From assembly GCF_028283785.1 (NCBI RefSeq), contig NZ_JAPWKB010000008.1, forward strand, positions 1 to 64,000: 64,000 nucleotides of DNA, given 5' to 3'. This DNA is from Paraburkholderia sp. Lineage in GTDB: Bacteria; Pseudomonadota; Gammaproteobacteria; Burkholderiales; Burkholderiaceae. How positions within the stretch are numbered: position 1 is the stretch's first letter; each line of letters opens with the position of its first letter. Positions 13,108 to 22,000 of the stretch are shown one piece after another. Position numbers and translations under genes: made by a program. Below the pieces are notes generated by a model. It saw only the letters and a list, made by a program, of their open reading frames with translations, did no database searches and was not told the origin of the DNA.

Positions 13108-14697
13108 TCAGGTCACCGGCGCCGGGTTGAACAGCGCCAGCGCATTGTGCAGCTTCAGCTTCTCGGCGCAGGTTTCCTTGCGCCCGCTGGCCACGTCGAG
13201 CATCAGGCGGAACAGCTCCCAACCCACGTCTTCGATGCTGGCATCGCCCGTCGCGATCGTGCCCGCGTTGATGTCCATCAGGTCATGCCAGCGGCGCGCG
13301 AGATCGCTACGCGTCGCGACCTTGATCACCGGCACTTCCGCGAGGCTGTACGGCGTGCCGCGACCGGTCGTGAACACGTGCAGGTTGATGCCGGCCGCCA
13401 GTTGCAGCGTGCCGCAGATGAAGTCGCTGGCGGGCGTCGCCGCGTAGATCAAGCCTTTCTGACGAACCTTTTCACCGGGCGACAGCACGCCGGAGATTGC
13501 CGAATTGCCCGACTTGATGATCGAGCCCATCGCCTTTTCGACGATGTTCGACAGGCCGCCTTTCTTGTTGCCAGGCGTGGTGTTCGCGCTGCGATCCGCG
13601 CCACCGCGCTTCAGATAATCGTCGTACCACTGCATCTCGCGGATGATCGCCGCTGCGACTTCCGGATTCGCCGCGCGCGCCGTCAACTGATCGACGCCGT
13701 CACGCACTTCGGTGACTTCGGAGAACATCACGGTCGCGCCCGCACGCACCAAAAGGTCGGTCGCGAAACCGACCGCCGGATTGGCGGTCAGCCCCGAAAA
13801 TGCGTCGCTGCCGCCGCACTGCACGCCGATCACCAGATCCGACGCCGGGCAGGTTTCGCGACGGCGATTGTTCAGCCGCTTCAGATGGCCGTCGGCCATT
13901 TTCATGATCGAGTCGATCATCGACGCGAAGCCGACATGGTTGTCGTCCTGAAGCACGACGACATCGCCGTTCAGATCCGCAGCCATGTCGCCGACGTCCG
14001 CGACGTTCGCCATGTCGGGCGCGGCGGCAATCGGGATCGTGCCGGGCGGCATCAGGCGCTCAGGTTGCAGCTTTTCGCAACCGAGGCTGACCATCATCAC
14101 TTCGCCGCCGAAATTCGGGTTCAGGCTGATATTGCGCACGGTGCGGATCGGCACCATCGCGTCGGGCGCGTCGATCGCGACGCCGCAACCGTAGGTATGG
14201 CCGAGACCCACGACGTCGTCGACGTTCGGATAGTTCGGCAGCAATTCGGTCTTGATACGCGCAACCGCGTGCTGCACCACGTCGGCGACGCACTGAACCG
14301 TCGTCGTGATAGCGAGAATGTTGCGCGAGCCGACCGAGCCGTCCACGTTCCGGTAACCCTCGAACGTATAGCCTTCGAGCGGCGGCATCACGGGCGCCTG
14401 GATGGTGGCGATCGGCAGGTCTTCGAGGCCCGGCGGCGTCGGCATCCGGATGACGTGCTCGTTGATCCAGCTGCCCTTGGGCAGCGACTTCAGCGCATAG
14501 CCGATCACCACGTTATAGCGGACGACTTCATCGCCTTCCGCGAGATCCGCGAGCGCAACCTTGTGGCCCTGCGGCACGCGCTCGCGCAGCACGAGACCAT
14601 CCGGAAAGGTCGCGCCCTCGCCCAGACCGCCGTCGTTGACCACGATCGCGACGTTGTCGTTGGGATGCACGCGAATGTAAAGCGGAGACTGTTCCAT
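13108..14697 (-). CDS. garD: Galactarate dehydratase (GarD/UxaA family)
   Basis: Cytosolic metal-dependent dehydratase (529 aa) that converts galactarate to 5-keto-4-deoxyglucarate. The N-terminal SAF domain (about 1-80, [19 protein letters not shown]) is followed by the UxaA catalytic domain with [36 protein letters not shown] and the C-terminal [15 protein letters not shown]. Length matches GarD. Start ATG 14697 is preceded by AAGGATCG; the frame extends 17 codons further upstream but without a ribosome site. Its promoter region carries a copy of the shared 13-bp operator at 14751-14763, so it should be controlled by the GntR regulator at 18432. It is divergent from kdgD. Altronate dehydratase is the main alternative, but the context favours galactarate. 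Confidence 0.9.
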   Translation of the reverse strand: MEQSPLYIRVHPNDNVAIVVNDGGLGEGATFPDGLVLRERVPQGHKVALADLAEGDEVVRYNVVIGYALKSLPKGSWINEHVIRMPTPPGLEDLPIATIQAPVMPPLEGYTFEGYRNVDGSVGSRNILAITTTVQCVADVVQHAVARIKTELLPNYPNVDDVVGLGHTYGCGVAIDAPDAMVPIRTVRNISLNPNFGGEVMMVSLGCEKLQPERLMPPGTIPIAAAPDMANVADVGDMAADLNGDVVVLQDDNHVGFASMIDSIMKMADGHLKRLNNRRRETCPASDLVIGVQCGGSDAFSGLTANPAVGFATDLLVRAGATVMFSEVTEVRDGVDQLTARAANPEVAAAIIREMQWYDDYLKRGGADRSANTTPGNKKGGLSNIVEKAMGSIIKSGNSAISGVLSPGEKVRQKGLIYAATPASDFICGTLQLAAGINLHVFTTGRGTPYSLAEVPVIKVATRSDLARRWHDLMDINAGTIATGDASIEDVGWELFRLMLDVASGRKETCAEKLKLHNALALFNPAPVT

Positions 14698-14750
14698 TAG
14701 ATCGATCCTTAGTGGCGCACGCGCGCCTACCTTATCTGGCGAATTCATAC

Positions 14751-14763
14751 GTCATCCTACAAC
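14751..14763 (-). promoter_or_regulatory. Sugar-acid operator copy 1 (garD promoter)
   Basis: GTCATCCTACAAC, matching the palindromic consensus GTYRT-N3-AYRAC shared by seven sites in this cluster. On the garD strand it ends 1 nt before TATGAA, a possible -10. Confidence 0.75.
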
Positions 14764-14845
14764 ATACGATCTGTCGTCCGGTTTCCGTATTTACCCTATA
14801 ACCCATATTATCGCTGGAAATCACGGTTGATGTGCCCTTCGCCTT

Positions 14846-14858
14846 GTTGTACGATGAC
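14846..14858 (+). promoter_or_regulatory. Sugar-acid operator copy 2 (kdgD promoter)
   Basis: GTTGTACGATGAC, matching GTYRT-N3-AYRAC. It ends 1 nt before TATAAG (14860-14865), a good -10, so a bound repressor would block RNA polymerase. kdgD starts 48 nt downstream. Confidence 0.78.
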
Positions 14859-14906
14859 GTATAAGAACTGACTCAATCCGAACTTGTTGCCTGGGACATC
14901 CAAATC

Positions 14907-15824
14907 ATGACGACACCGCAAGAACTCAAGCAGATCGTTTCCGAAGGCCTGCTGTCTTTCCCCGTGACCGACTTCGATGCGAAGGGCGACTTCCGCGCCG
15001 ATACGTATGCGCAGCGCCTCGAATGGCTCGCGCCGTATGGCGCGTCGGCGCTGTTCGTGGCAGGCGGCACGGGCGAATTCTTCTCGCTCACGCATAGCGA
15101 CTACACCAACGTCGTGCGCACCGCGACCGAAGTCTGCAAGGGCAAGGTGCCGATCCTCGCCGGTGCCGGCGGCCCGACGCGCGTGGCGATTGCCTATGCG
15201 CAGGAAGCCGAGCGCAACGGCGCAAACGGCATCCTGCTGATGCCGCATTACCTGACCGAAGCCTCGCAGGACGGGATCGCGCTGCACGCAGAAGAAGTCT
15301 GCAAGTCGGTGCCGAACATGGGCGTGATTATCTATAACCGCGCCAATTCGAAGCTGAACGCCGACATGCTCGAGCGTCTGGCGGACCGTTGCCCGAACCT
15401 GATCGGCTTCAAGGACGGCGTGGGCGAGATCGAAAACATGGTGACGATCCGTCGTCGTCTGGGCGACCGTTTCTCGTATCTCGGCGGCCTGCCGACCGCG
15501 GAAGTCTACGCAGCAGCGTACAAGGCGCTTGGCGTGCCGGTGTATTCGTCGGCGGTGTTCAACTTCATCCCGAAGACCGCGATGGACTTCTACCGCGCGA
15601 TCGCCGCGGACGATCACGCGACCGTCGGCAAGCTGATCGACGAATTCTTCCTGCCGTACCTGGCGATCCGCAACCGCCGTGCGGGCTACGCGGTCAGCAT
15701 CGTGAAGGCCGGCGCGAAGCTGGTCGGTCACGATGCAGGTCCGGTGCGCGCACCGCTGACCGACCTGACCGACGACGAAATGAGCCAGCTCGACGTGCTG
15801 ATCAAGAAGCTCGGCGCGCAGTAA
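14907..15824 (+). CDS. kdgD: 5-dehydro-4-deoxyglucarate dehydratase (DHDPS/NAL family)
   Basis: Cytosolic enzyme (305 aa) that dehydrates and decarboxylates 5-keto-4-deoxyglucarate to alpha-ketoglutarate semialdehyde. It is a TIM-barrel of the DapA/NanA family with the Schiff-base lysine at about 169 (LIGFKDG) and the partner tyrosine at about 143 (IIYNRAN). The [10 protein letters not shown] substrate-loop motif near 53-62 is typical of KdgD. It is divergent from garD, is preceded by operator copy 2, and is followed by a strong terminator. Its product is the substrate of the dehydrogenase at 19272-20855, also in the regulon. Confidence 0.92.
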   Translation: MTTPQELKQIVSEGLLSFPVTDFDAKGDFRADTYAQRLEWLAPYGASALFVAGGTGEFFSLTHSDYTNVVRTATEVCKGKVPILAGAGGPTRVAIAYAQEAERNGANGILLMPHYLTEASQDGIALHAEEVCKSVPNMGVIIYNRANSKLNADMLERLADRCPNLIGFKDGVGEIENMVTIRRRLGDRFSYLGGLPTAEVYAAAYKALGVPVYSSAVFNFIPKTAMDFYRAIAADDHATVGKLIDEFFLPYLAIRNRRAGYAVSIVKAGAKLVGHDAGPVRAPLTDLTDDEMSQLDVLIKKLGAQ

Positions 15825-15840
15825 GCGGCGCAGCACCCGC

Positions 15841-15878
15841 AAAAACGCCCGCGACGGAAACGTCGCGGGCGTTTTTTT
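15841..15878 (+). terminator. Rho-independent terminator after kdgD
   Basis: Perfect stem AAAAACGCCCGCGACG, loop GAAA, complement CGTCGCGGGCG and T7. Confidence 0.92.
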
Positions 15879-15926
15879 ATGGGCGCGCGAGCGTTGCCTC
15901 CGAACAATGCGGACGATGAGCCGATC

Positions 15927-15939
15927 GTCATACGACAAC
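15927..15939 (+). promoter_or_regulatory. Sugar-acid operator copy 3 (distal, upstream of permease)
   Basis: GTCATACGACAAC, an exact match to GTYRT-N3-AYRAC. It lies about 270 nt upstream of the permease start and 177 nt from copy 4, a spacing that could allow looping or mark a second promoter (TATCTG follows 1 nt later). Confidence 0.65.
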
Positions 15940-16103
15940 ATATCTGTCTTCGCGATTTTTTTCGTAACTTGCCCGTGCTCAAGCCGTCGTAATGCGCGTC
16001 AAAACTCGCTATCCGTAACGCGCGTGGCGCTTATTTAAAGGGCTTTTATGCACCAAGAGGGAAAACCCTCACTATCTTGACGACCCGGTAGACGGTTAAA
16101 ATT

Positions 16104-16116
16104 GTTGTACGATGAC
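16104..16116 (+). promoter_or_regulatory. Sugar-acid operator copy 4 (permease promoter)
   Basis: GTTGTACGATGAC, identical to copy 2, about 94 nt upstream of the permease start codon. A TTGACG sequence lies at 16077-16082, but I see no convincing -10 at the right distance. Confidence 0.72.
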
Positions 16117-16209
16117 CGATTTCGAACGGACGGTTCATAAGGCCCTACCTGTCGACGGCATCGGAGCTTGGGAAGCTGTTCTCCCGCGTCCGGATTTCAG
16201 GAAATCATC

Positions 16210-17565
16210 ATGGAAATGAGCCGCACGGCGAGCCGTACCGACGTTGCCAAACGCACGAACGTCCGCTACACGATTCTGCTACTGGTTTTTCTCATCACGA
16301 CGTTCAACTACGCGGATCGCGCGACGTTGTCCGTGACCGGTTCCGCGATGCGCGCCGAGTTCGGCTTCGATGCAATCCGGATGGGCTACATCTTCTCCGC
16401 GTTCAGCTGGGCCTACGTGCTGTCGCAATTGCCGGCCGGCTGGCTGCTCGACCGCTTCGGCGCGCGGCGCGTCTACGCCGCGAGCATCTTCTTCTGGTCG
16501 CTGTTCACGTTACTGCAAAGCTCGATCGGTCTGCTGGGCAGCGCGGCGGCCGCCGTCACCGGCTTGTTCGTGCTGCGCTTCGCGATGGGCGCGGCGGAAT
16601 CGCCGGCGTTTCCGGCCAACGCCAAAGTGGTCGCAAGCTGGTTTCCGACCACCGAGCGCGGCACGGCGTCCGCGATTTTCAACTCCGCGCAATACTTCGC
16701 GGCGGTGATCTTCACGCCGCTGATGGCCTGGCTCACGCACGCATTCGGCTGGCATCACGTTTATATCGTGATGGGCGTCGCCGGCGTGCTGCTCGCGCTG
16801 ACATGGCTGAAGGTGATGAAGAATCCGGCGAGCCATCCGCGCGTGAATCGCGCCGAACTCGACTATATCGAGCAGGGTGGCGGCGTCGTGAACGGTCACA
16901 CCCGCGCGGAAGCCGGCGCGGGCAACGCGAGCGCCGTCCGTGGCGCGAGCTGGTCGACCGTGCGTCAGTTGCTGGGCAACCGGATGCTGCTCGGTGTCTA
17001 TCTCGCGCAATACTGCATCAACGTTCTGACGTATTTCTTCCTGACGTGGTTTCCGATTTATCTCGTTCAGGCGCGCGGAATGACGATTCTGCAAGCCGGA
17101 CTGGTGGCGTCGCTGCCTGCGATCTGCGGCTTTTCCGGTGGTGTGCTCGGCGGCATTCTGTCGGATTCGCTGATTCGCCACGGACATTCGCTGACGATCG
17201 CGCGGAAAGTGCCGATCGTCGGCGGGATGCTGCTGTCGGCGTGCATCATCGGCTGTAATTATGTGACGACCGATTGGGTCGTCGTCGCGCTGATGTCGCT
17301 GGCGTTCTTCGGCAAGGGCATCGGCGCGCTGGGCTGGGCGGTCGTTGCGGACACGTCGCCGAAGGAAGCGATCGGCCTGTCCGGTTCGATCTTCAATATG
17401 TTCGGCAATATCGCCGGTATCGTCACGCCGATCGTGATCGGCTATCTGGTCGCGAAAACCGGCTCGTTCAACGGCGCGCTGGTGTTCGTCGGCTTCAATG
17501 CGCTGCTGACGGTGTTCGCCTATCTGGTGATCGTCAAAGACATCAAGCGCGTCGAATTGCACTGA
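16210..17565 (+). CDS. MFS glucarate/galactarate permease (GudP-like)
   Basis: Inner-membrane proton symporter (451 aa, about 12 predicted transmembrane segments) of the anion:cation symporter family, predicted to import glucarate or galactarate. Family motifs: FNYADRATLSVTG in TM1, the GWLLDRFGARRV loop, and GAAESPAFPANAKVVASWFP, which is very close to the consensus of GudP/GarP/DgoT transporters. Start ATG 16210 has AGGAAATC a few bases upstream; an upstream frame from 16168 lacks a ribosome site. It lies between kdgD and the regulator and carries two operator copies in front. Substrate is inferred from context. Confidence 0.88.
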   Translation: MEMSRTASRTDVAKRTNVRYTILLLVFLITTFNYADRATLSVTGSAMRAEFGFDAIRMGYIFSAFSWAYVLSQLPAGWLLDRFGARRVYAASIFFWSLFTLLQSSIGLLGSAAAAVTGLFVLRFAMGAAESPAFPANAKVVASWFPTTERGTASAIFNSAQYFAAVIFTPLMAWLTHAFGWHHVYIVMGVAGVLLALTWLKVMKNPASHPRVNRAELDYIEQGGGVVNGHTRAEAGAGNASAVRGASWSTVRQLLGNRMLLGVYLAQYCINVLTYFFLTWFPIYLVQARGMTILQAGLVASLPAICGFSGGVLGGILSDSLIRHGHSLTIARKVPIVGGMLLSACIIGCNYVTTDWVVVALMSLAFFGKGIGALGWAVVADTSPKEAIGLSGSIFNMFGNIAGIVTPIVIGYLVAKTGSFNGALVFVGFNALLTVFAYLVIVKDIKRVELH

Positions 17566-17610
17566 CCGTCGGGCGTCGCGCGACGCCCATTCGCGCTTGC
17601 GATTCACTCG

Positions 17611-17639
17611 ATCCCCGGTTCCTGGAACCGGGGATTTTT
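17611..17639 (+). terminator. Rho-independent terminator after the permease
   Basis: Perfect palindromic stem ATCCCCGGTTC/GAACCGGGGAT with T5 after it. Confidence 0.85.
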
Positions 17640-17722
17640 CGTTTACGCCGCCGCCCATCGATCCGCGCGAGCGGGCGACGTCGGCCTGCTGCGACAAATC
17701 GGACTGATCCTATTTAAATTGC

Positions 17723-17751
17723 TGGACAATCTCCACGCGGATCGCTACATT
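17723..17751 (+). promoter_or_regulatory. Possible sigma-70 promoter of the 68-aa gene
   Basis: TGGACA (17723-17728) and TACATT (17746-17751) are 17 bp apart, about 50 nt upstream of the start codon. Both hexamers are imperfect. Confidence 0.4.
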
Positions 17752-17801
17752 AGGGAAACCAACTAGGTATTAACCCTAGGCACCCTAATCAGAGGTTTTC
17801 C

Positions 17802-18008
17802 ATGGCAAGCGCATCGCACATCCGTTCCGCAACCCAAGCACGTTCGACCAGCCTGAAGTCGCGTGTCATCGCTCTGCTGCGTGATTTCCGCGCGTCGTTC
17901 GAGCGTCATGCGGAACTGGAAATGATGCTGGCAGCGGGCTTCGGCAATACGCTGAACAAGTCGGCGCAACTGGTGCCGGTTCGCGTCCGCGTTCACGGCG
18001 ACCGTTAA
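17802..18008 (+). CDS. Small basic protein of unknown function (68 aa)
   Basis: I do not recognise this family. The protein has a basic N-terminal third (SHIRSATQARSTSLKSR), a short amphipathic middle with LLRDFRASFERHAELEMMLAAGF, and no signal peptide. A ribosome site (AGAGG) lies 7 nt before ATG 17802 and a plausible promoter is at 17723. It sits alone between the permease terminator and the regulator. The 420 bp after it (18009-18431) hold no gene, only the regulator's promoter and operator. A small real gene is likely because of the promoter, ribosome site and start alignment, but the function is open. Confidence 0.6.
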   Translation: MASASHIRSATQARSTSLKSRVIALLRDFRASFERHAELEMMLAAGFGNTLNKSAQLVPVRVRVHGDR

Positions 18009-18364
18009 GCGCTACGCCTCGCCAGTCGGGGCAACGTTCGTTCAGCTTTAATCGCACCGCCGTCCGCGCGGTCCGGTTGCAATTCGCTTCAGCTTTTGGC
18101 GCGCGACAAATCCGCGCGCCTCGGGTCGCCAGCCGCTTCATATGCCGCGCGGCGCCGCGTCGTCCTTCTGACGGTTTCCCGTCACTCTCCCGCTTCGCTC
18201 GTCCCGCTTTAAGCCGATACGCATCGTGTCAGCGCGCAAGTCATCGTATTTCCTTCGTACGAATCTCGTCGTCCGGGCGTGCTATCCGCCGCGCGGCGAA
18301 TAGCCAACGGCCGCGCCTATAAGCCGGAAGCGCACGTCGAAACCCCGCGCATCCCGTATTATCA

Positions 18365-18377
18365 GTCGTCAGACGAC
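18365..18377 (+). promoter_or_regulatory. Sugar-acid operator copy 5 (autoregulatory)
   Basis: GTCGTCAGACGAC is a perfect inverted repeat and the most symmetric of the seven sites. It ends 2 nt before a consensus TATAAT (18380-18385) in front of the GntR gene, which argues for autorepression and identifies this regulator as the likely binder. Confidence 0.78.
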
Positions 18378-18431
18378 GGTATAATTGGTGTCATACAGTA
18401 TTGGCAACTATTTGATTCGGGAGCGTTTTCG

Positions 18432-19178
18432 ATGGCAACACCTCTGGTTTCGGCTTCGCCACCACGACGCGCTCGCAACCTCGCCGAGTTCGTCGTGAAC
18501 TACGTCAGCGAGCAGATCGCGTCGGAATCGCTGAAGCCCGGCGACAAACTTCCCACCGAGTCGCAATTGATGGCGACGCTCAGCGTCAGCCGCACGGTCA
18601 TTCGTGAGGCGATCTCGCGTTTGCAAGCGGGCAATGTCATCGAGACGCGGCATGGTATCGGCAGCTTCGTGCTCGAACCGCCGCAAGAAAAGCTCGGTAT
18701 CGACATGGTGCCGGCCACGACCTTGCGCGACGTGCTGTCCATCCTCGAATTGCGTATCAGCCTCGAAACCGAATGCGCGGGCCTCGCGGCACAACGTGCG
18801 CAACCGGAAGACGTGGCGCGGATGCGCGCGGCGCTCGACGCGCTCGACGCCACCCGCCGCAACGGCCGCGACAGTGTCGAAGCCGATCTGCAGTTTCATA
18901 TTTCGGTCGCGCGCTCCACGGGCAATCGCTACTTCGTCGACATCCTCACGCAGCTGGGCAGCGCGCTGATTCCGCGCAAGCGCATCGATTCGGCGGGCAT
19001 CGCGCACGCGGAACCGGACGCGTATCTGTCGCTGGTGAATCTCGAACACGAGAGCATTCTCGAAGCGATCTCGCGGCACGACGCCGACGGCGCCCGCGCC
19101 GCGATGCGCATGCATCTGTCGAACAGCCGCGAACGGCTTCGCAAGGCGAACGAAGCTGCGGGCATGCCCGCGCGCTGA
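18432..19178 (+). CDS. FadR-subfamily GntR regulator of the sugar-acid regulon
   Basis: DNA-binding repressor (248 aa) with an N-terminal winged helix (about 20-90: AEFVVNYVSEQIASESLKPGD, then TESQLMATLSVSRTVIREA) and a C-terminal FCD ligand domain. FCD metal-site residues are visible in EADLQFHISVA and NLEHESILEAI, plus a late His in AMRMHLSNS. The start is placed at ATG 18432, 47 nt after TATAAT; an upstream extension would cross the promoter. Operator copy 5 lies in its own promoter and sister copies lie before garD, kdgD, the permease, the dehydrogenase and garL. The effector is probably a sugar acid such as galactarate or glucarate, which is inference. Confidence 0.88.
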   Translation: MATPLVSASPPRRARNLAEFVVNYVSEQIASESLKPGDKLPTESQLMATLSVSRTVIREAISRLQAGNVIETRHGIGSFVLEPPQEKLGIDMVPATTLRDVLSILELRISLETECAGLAAQRAQPEDVARMRAALDALDATRRNGRDSVEADLQFHISVARSTGNRYFVDILTQLGSALIPRKRIDSAGIAHAEPDAYLSLVNLEHESILEAISRHDADGARAAMRMHLSNSRERLRKANEAAGMPAR

Positions 19179-19194
19179 GCATCGCGAGCGCACA

Positions 19195-19236
19195 TAAAAA
19201 ATGGCCGGGGTCTGCGAGACCCCGGCCATTTTTTTA
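19195..19236. terminator. Bidirectional Rho-independent terminator
   Basis: Long stem of AAAAAATGGCCGGGGTCT with its complement, a 3-nt loop and T-run. It lies between the convergent regulator and dehydrogenase genes and can act on both strands. Confidence 0.92.
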
Positions 19237-19271
19237 TGCCGCGACGCGGATCGCGCCACGGCTATCGCCCA

Positions 19272-20855
19272 TTAGCTGCGCGTGATTTCGCCATCCCGAC
19301 GACGCCACAAATCGAGCGGATTGCTGTCCGCCAGCGCTTGCGGCACCAGACCAGCCGGGAAATCCTGATAGCAGACCGGACGCAGGAAGCGCTCGATCGA
19401 CGTCGTGCCGACCGACGTCACGCGGCTATCCGACGTTGCCGGGAACGGGCCGCCATGCACCATCGCGTGCGACACCTCGACGCCGGTCGGGTAGCCGTTC
19501 ACCAGAATGCGGCCCGCCTTGCGTTCGAGAATCGGCAGCAGTTTTTGCGCAGCGGCGAGATCGTCGGCATCCATTTGCAGCGTGGCCGTCAACTGACCGG
19601 CAAAGTGCTCGGCAACCGCCAGCCATTCCGCTTCGTCCTTGCACGTCACGACCGTCGACACCGGGCCGAACACTTCGTCTTCGAGCGCGGGCGTCGCGAG
19701 GAAAGTCTTTGCATCGGTGACGAACAGTGCAGCGCGTGCCTGCGTCGGGCCGGTCGGTGCCGCGCCGCGCGCGACAGCTTCGACACCCTTCGTGCCCGCC
19801 AGCTTGTTTTCGCCTTCTTCGTAAGCAGCATGGATACCGCTCGTCAGCATCGTTTGAGCCGGTTTGACCGTCAGCGCGTCGGATGCCGTCGCGACGAACG
19901 CCTTCAGCGCGTCGCTATCGATAGCGATTGCGAGGCCCGGATTCGTGCAGAACTGACCGGCGCCGAGCACCAGCGAATCGACGAAACCGCGTGCAACCGT
20001 CTCGCCGCGTGCAGCCAGCGCCGCCGGCATCAGGAACACCGGGTTGATGCTGCTCATTTCCGCGTAGACCGGAATCGGCTCGGGACGCGCAGCCGCGACG
20101 CGCATCAGCGACAAACCGCCCGCGCGCGAACCCGTGAAACCGACCGCCTTGATCGCCGGATGCGCAACCAGCGCTTCGCCGACCGAATTGCCCGCACCGA
20201 CGATCATCGAGAACACGCCTTCGGGCAGATCCATTTGCTGCGCGACCTGCTGGATCACGCGACCGACCATTTCCGAGGTGCCCAGATGAGCGCGATGCGC
20301 CTTCACGACCACCGGACATCCTGCCGCGAGCGCCGCAGCCGTATCGCCGCCTGCAACCGAAAACGCCAGCGGGAAATTGCTCGCGCCGAACACGGCCACC
20401 GGGCCGAGACCAATCTTCTGCATGCGCAGATCCGAACGCGGCAGCGGCTTGCGCTCCGGCAACGGCGAATCGAGCGTCGCGCCCAGCCATTGACCCGCAC
20501 GCACCACTTGCGCGAACAGCTTCAACTGACCGGTCGTACGGCCGCGCTCGCCTTCGAGGCGCGCTTTCGGCAAACCGGATTCTTCGTGCGCGCGCTGGAT
20601 CAACGCGTCGCCGAGTGCGGCGATGCCGTCGGCGATGCGTTCCAGAAATTCGGCGCGCACCGTCAGCGGCAAGCCGCGATAGGCGTCGAACGCGTTGCCG
20701 GCCAGTTCACACGCTGCATTGACGTTGTCGACCGTGCCCGAACCGAACACCGGCTCGGCGATGTCGGCGCCCGTCGTGGGATTGAACGCGTGCAGCGCTT
20801 TTTCAGTGCCGCGCACCGCGTTGCGGCCAATCAGCATTTCGCCAGTAATAGACAT
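19272..20855 (-). CDS. Alpha-ketoglutarate semialdehyde dehydrogenase (NADP-type ALDH)
   Basis: Cytosolic aldehyde dehydrogenase (527 aa) that oxidises alpha-ketoglutarate semialdehyde to alpha-ketoglutarate, the last step after KdgD. Seen: FGASNFPLAFSVAGGDTAAALAAG, the nucleotide-binding GFTGSRAGG, the general-base region YAEMSSINPVF, and the catalytic cysteine in GAGQFCTNPG. The long-form ALDH with MSITGEMLIGR start is the typical KGSADH-III type. ATG 20855 has AAGGAGA 7 nt upstream; a start at 20876 would overlap that site. Operator copy 6 lies just upstream. It is divergent from garL. Confidence 0.9.
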   Translation of the reverse strand: MSITGEMLIGRNAVRGTEKALHAFNPTTGADIAEPVFGSGTVDNVNAACELAGNAFDAYRGLPLTVRAEFLERIADGIAALGDALIQRAHEESGLPKARLEGERGRTTGQLKLFAQVVRAGQWLGATLDSPLPERKPLPRSDLRMQKIGLGPVAVFGASNFPLAFSVAGGDTAAALAAGCPVVVKAHRAHLGTSEMVGRVIQQVAQQMDLPEGVFSMIVGAGNSVGEALVAHPAIKAVGFTGSRAGGLSLMRVAAARPEPIPVYAEMSSINPVFLMPAALAARGETVARGFVDSLVLGAGQFCTNPGLAIAIDSDALKAFVATASDALTVKPAQTMLTSGIHAAYEEGENKLAGTKGVEAVARGAAPTGPTQARAALFVTDAKTFLATPALEDEVFGPVSTVVTCKDEAEWLAVAEHFAGQLTATLQMDADDLAAAQKLLPILERKAGRILVNGYPTGVEVSHAMVHGGPFPATSDSRVTSVGTTSIERFLRPVCYQDFPAGLVPQALADSNPLDLWRRRDGEITRS

Positions 20856-20888
20856 TCGGGTCTCCTTGATGGGCATGAATCGTGATCA

Positions 20889-20901
20889 GTCATCCTACAA
20901 C
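20889..20901 (-). promoter_or_regulatory. Sugar-acid operator copy 6 (dehydrogenase promoter)
   Basis: GTCATCCTACAAC, identical to copy 1, 34 nt upstream of the dehydrogenase start on the minus strand. The downstream -10 is weak. Confidence 0.72.
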
Positions 20902-21010
20902 ATTTACCGGTACGGAGACAAGATCGACGCGGTTTCATTCGGGAAATTATCGAGCATTCGGGTTAACAGCCCTACCGTGCGCGCGAATGCGGATGCTAGT
21001 CTCAAACCAT

Positions 21011-21023
21011 GATGTACGACGAC
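21011..21023 (+). promoter_or_regulatory. Sugar-acid operator copy 7 (garL promoter)
   Basis: GATGTACGACGAC matches the consensus at all defined positions but one (A for T at the second). It ends 1 nt before TATAAC, repeating the geometry of copies 1, 2 and 5. Confidence 0.65.
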
Positions 21024-21096
21024 TTATAACGGTCCATGCCGTTTGCGCGGTGCGAACCGATCCCGGTCCCATCAATCGTTGCTGGAGGAGTCCGTC

Positions 21097-21900
21097 ATGG
21101 CAACTGCCGCACCGCTTCACGCTGGTCAACCGTATCAAGCTTTGCCCAACTCTTTCCGACGCGCGGTGTGCGGCGGTGAAACGCTGATCGGCGCGTGGTC
21201 GTCGCTGGCGAGTCCGGTCGTTACCGAGTTGCTCGGGGTGATCGGATTCGACTGGATTCTGCTCGACGCCGAACATGCGCCCAACGATGTCCTGACGCTG
21301 ATTCCGCAATTGATGGCGCTGAAGGACAGTCGGAGCGCGCCGGTCGTGCGGCCGCCTGCCAACGACAGCGTCTTTATCAAGCGACTCCTCGACAGCGGCT
21401 TTTCCAATCTGCTCATCCCCTTCGTCGACAATCCCGACGACGCCGCGCGCGCGGTCGCCGCGACCCGCTATCCGCCGTATGGAATCCGCGGCGTGTCGGT
21501 CAGTCATCGCGGCAACCGGTTCGCGACCGTGCCGGATTACTTCAAGATCGCTAACGACAACGTCTGCGTGATCGCGCAGATCGAAAGCACGAAAGCCGTC
21601 GAGGCGATCGACGCGATCGTCGCGGTGGACGGTGTCGACGCGGTGTTCGTCGGTCCGTCCGATCTTGCCGCGGCATTCGGTCAACTCGGCAATCCCAATC
21701 ATCCCGACGTGCAACAGGCCATCGCACATATCTTCGAACGCGCGCAGGCGGGCGGCAAGGCGTCGGGCATTCTCGCGCCGCAACAGGCCGACGCCGAACG
21801 CTATCTGTCGATGGGTTGCCGCGTCGTGTCGGTTTGCGCCGACATGGGTTTACTCAAGGGCGCAGCGCAATCCGTCCAGCAGCACTTCATTCGTCGCTAG
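21097..21900 (+). CDS. garL: HpcH/HpaI aldolase, 5-keto-4-deoxyglucarate aldolase (GarL-like)
   Basis: Class II, metal-dependent pyruvate aldolase (267 aa) that splits 5-keto-4-deoxyglucarate to pyruvate and tartronate semialdehyde. Family signatures: [15 protein letters not shown] near 48-62, the [17 protein letters not shown] loop ([14 protein letters not shown]) and [13 protein letters not shown] near 185-197. ATG 21097 follows GGAGGAG by 7 nt; a longer frame from 21043 is unlikely. The next gene, garR, uses its product, which supports GarL over the 4-hydroxy-2-oxoheptanedioate aldolase HpaI. It is under operator copy 7. Confidence 0.87.
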   Translation: MATAAPLHAGQPYQALPNSFRRAVCGGETLIGAWSSLASPVVTELLGVIGFDWILLDAEHAPNDVLTLIPQLMALKDSRSAPVVRPPANDSVFIKRLLDSGFSNLLIPFVDNPDDAARAVAATRYPPYGIRGVSVSHRGNRFATVPDYFKIANDNVCVIAQIESTKAVEAIDAIVAVDGVDAVFVGPSDLAAAFGQLGNPNHPDVQQAIAHIFERAQAGGKASGILAPQQADAERYLSMGCRVVSVCADMGLLKGAAQSVQQHFIRR

Positions 21901-22000
21901 AAGAACCGGTGCGGACGCCGCACTGGTTCTTTGCGCATCTATGGCTCATCCATCGTTAAGCGCGTCGTGATCGCACGCGCCAGACTCTCAGGAGAACATC

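Noticed and set aside
18240..18256. An eighth operator copy (GTCATCGTATTTC).
   Set aside because: Only the left half matches the consensus and there is no -10 beside it.
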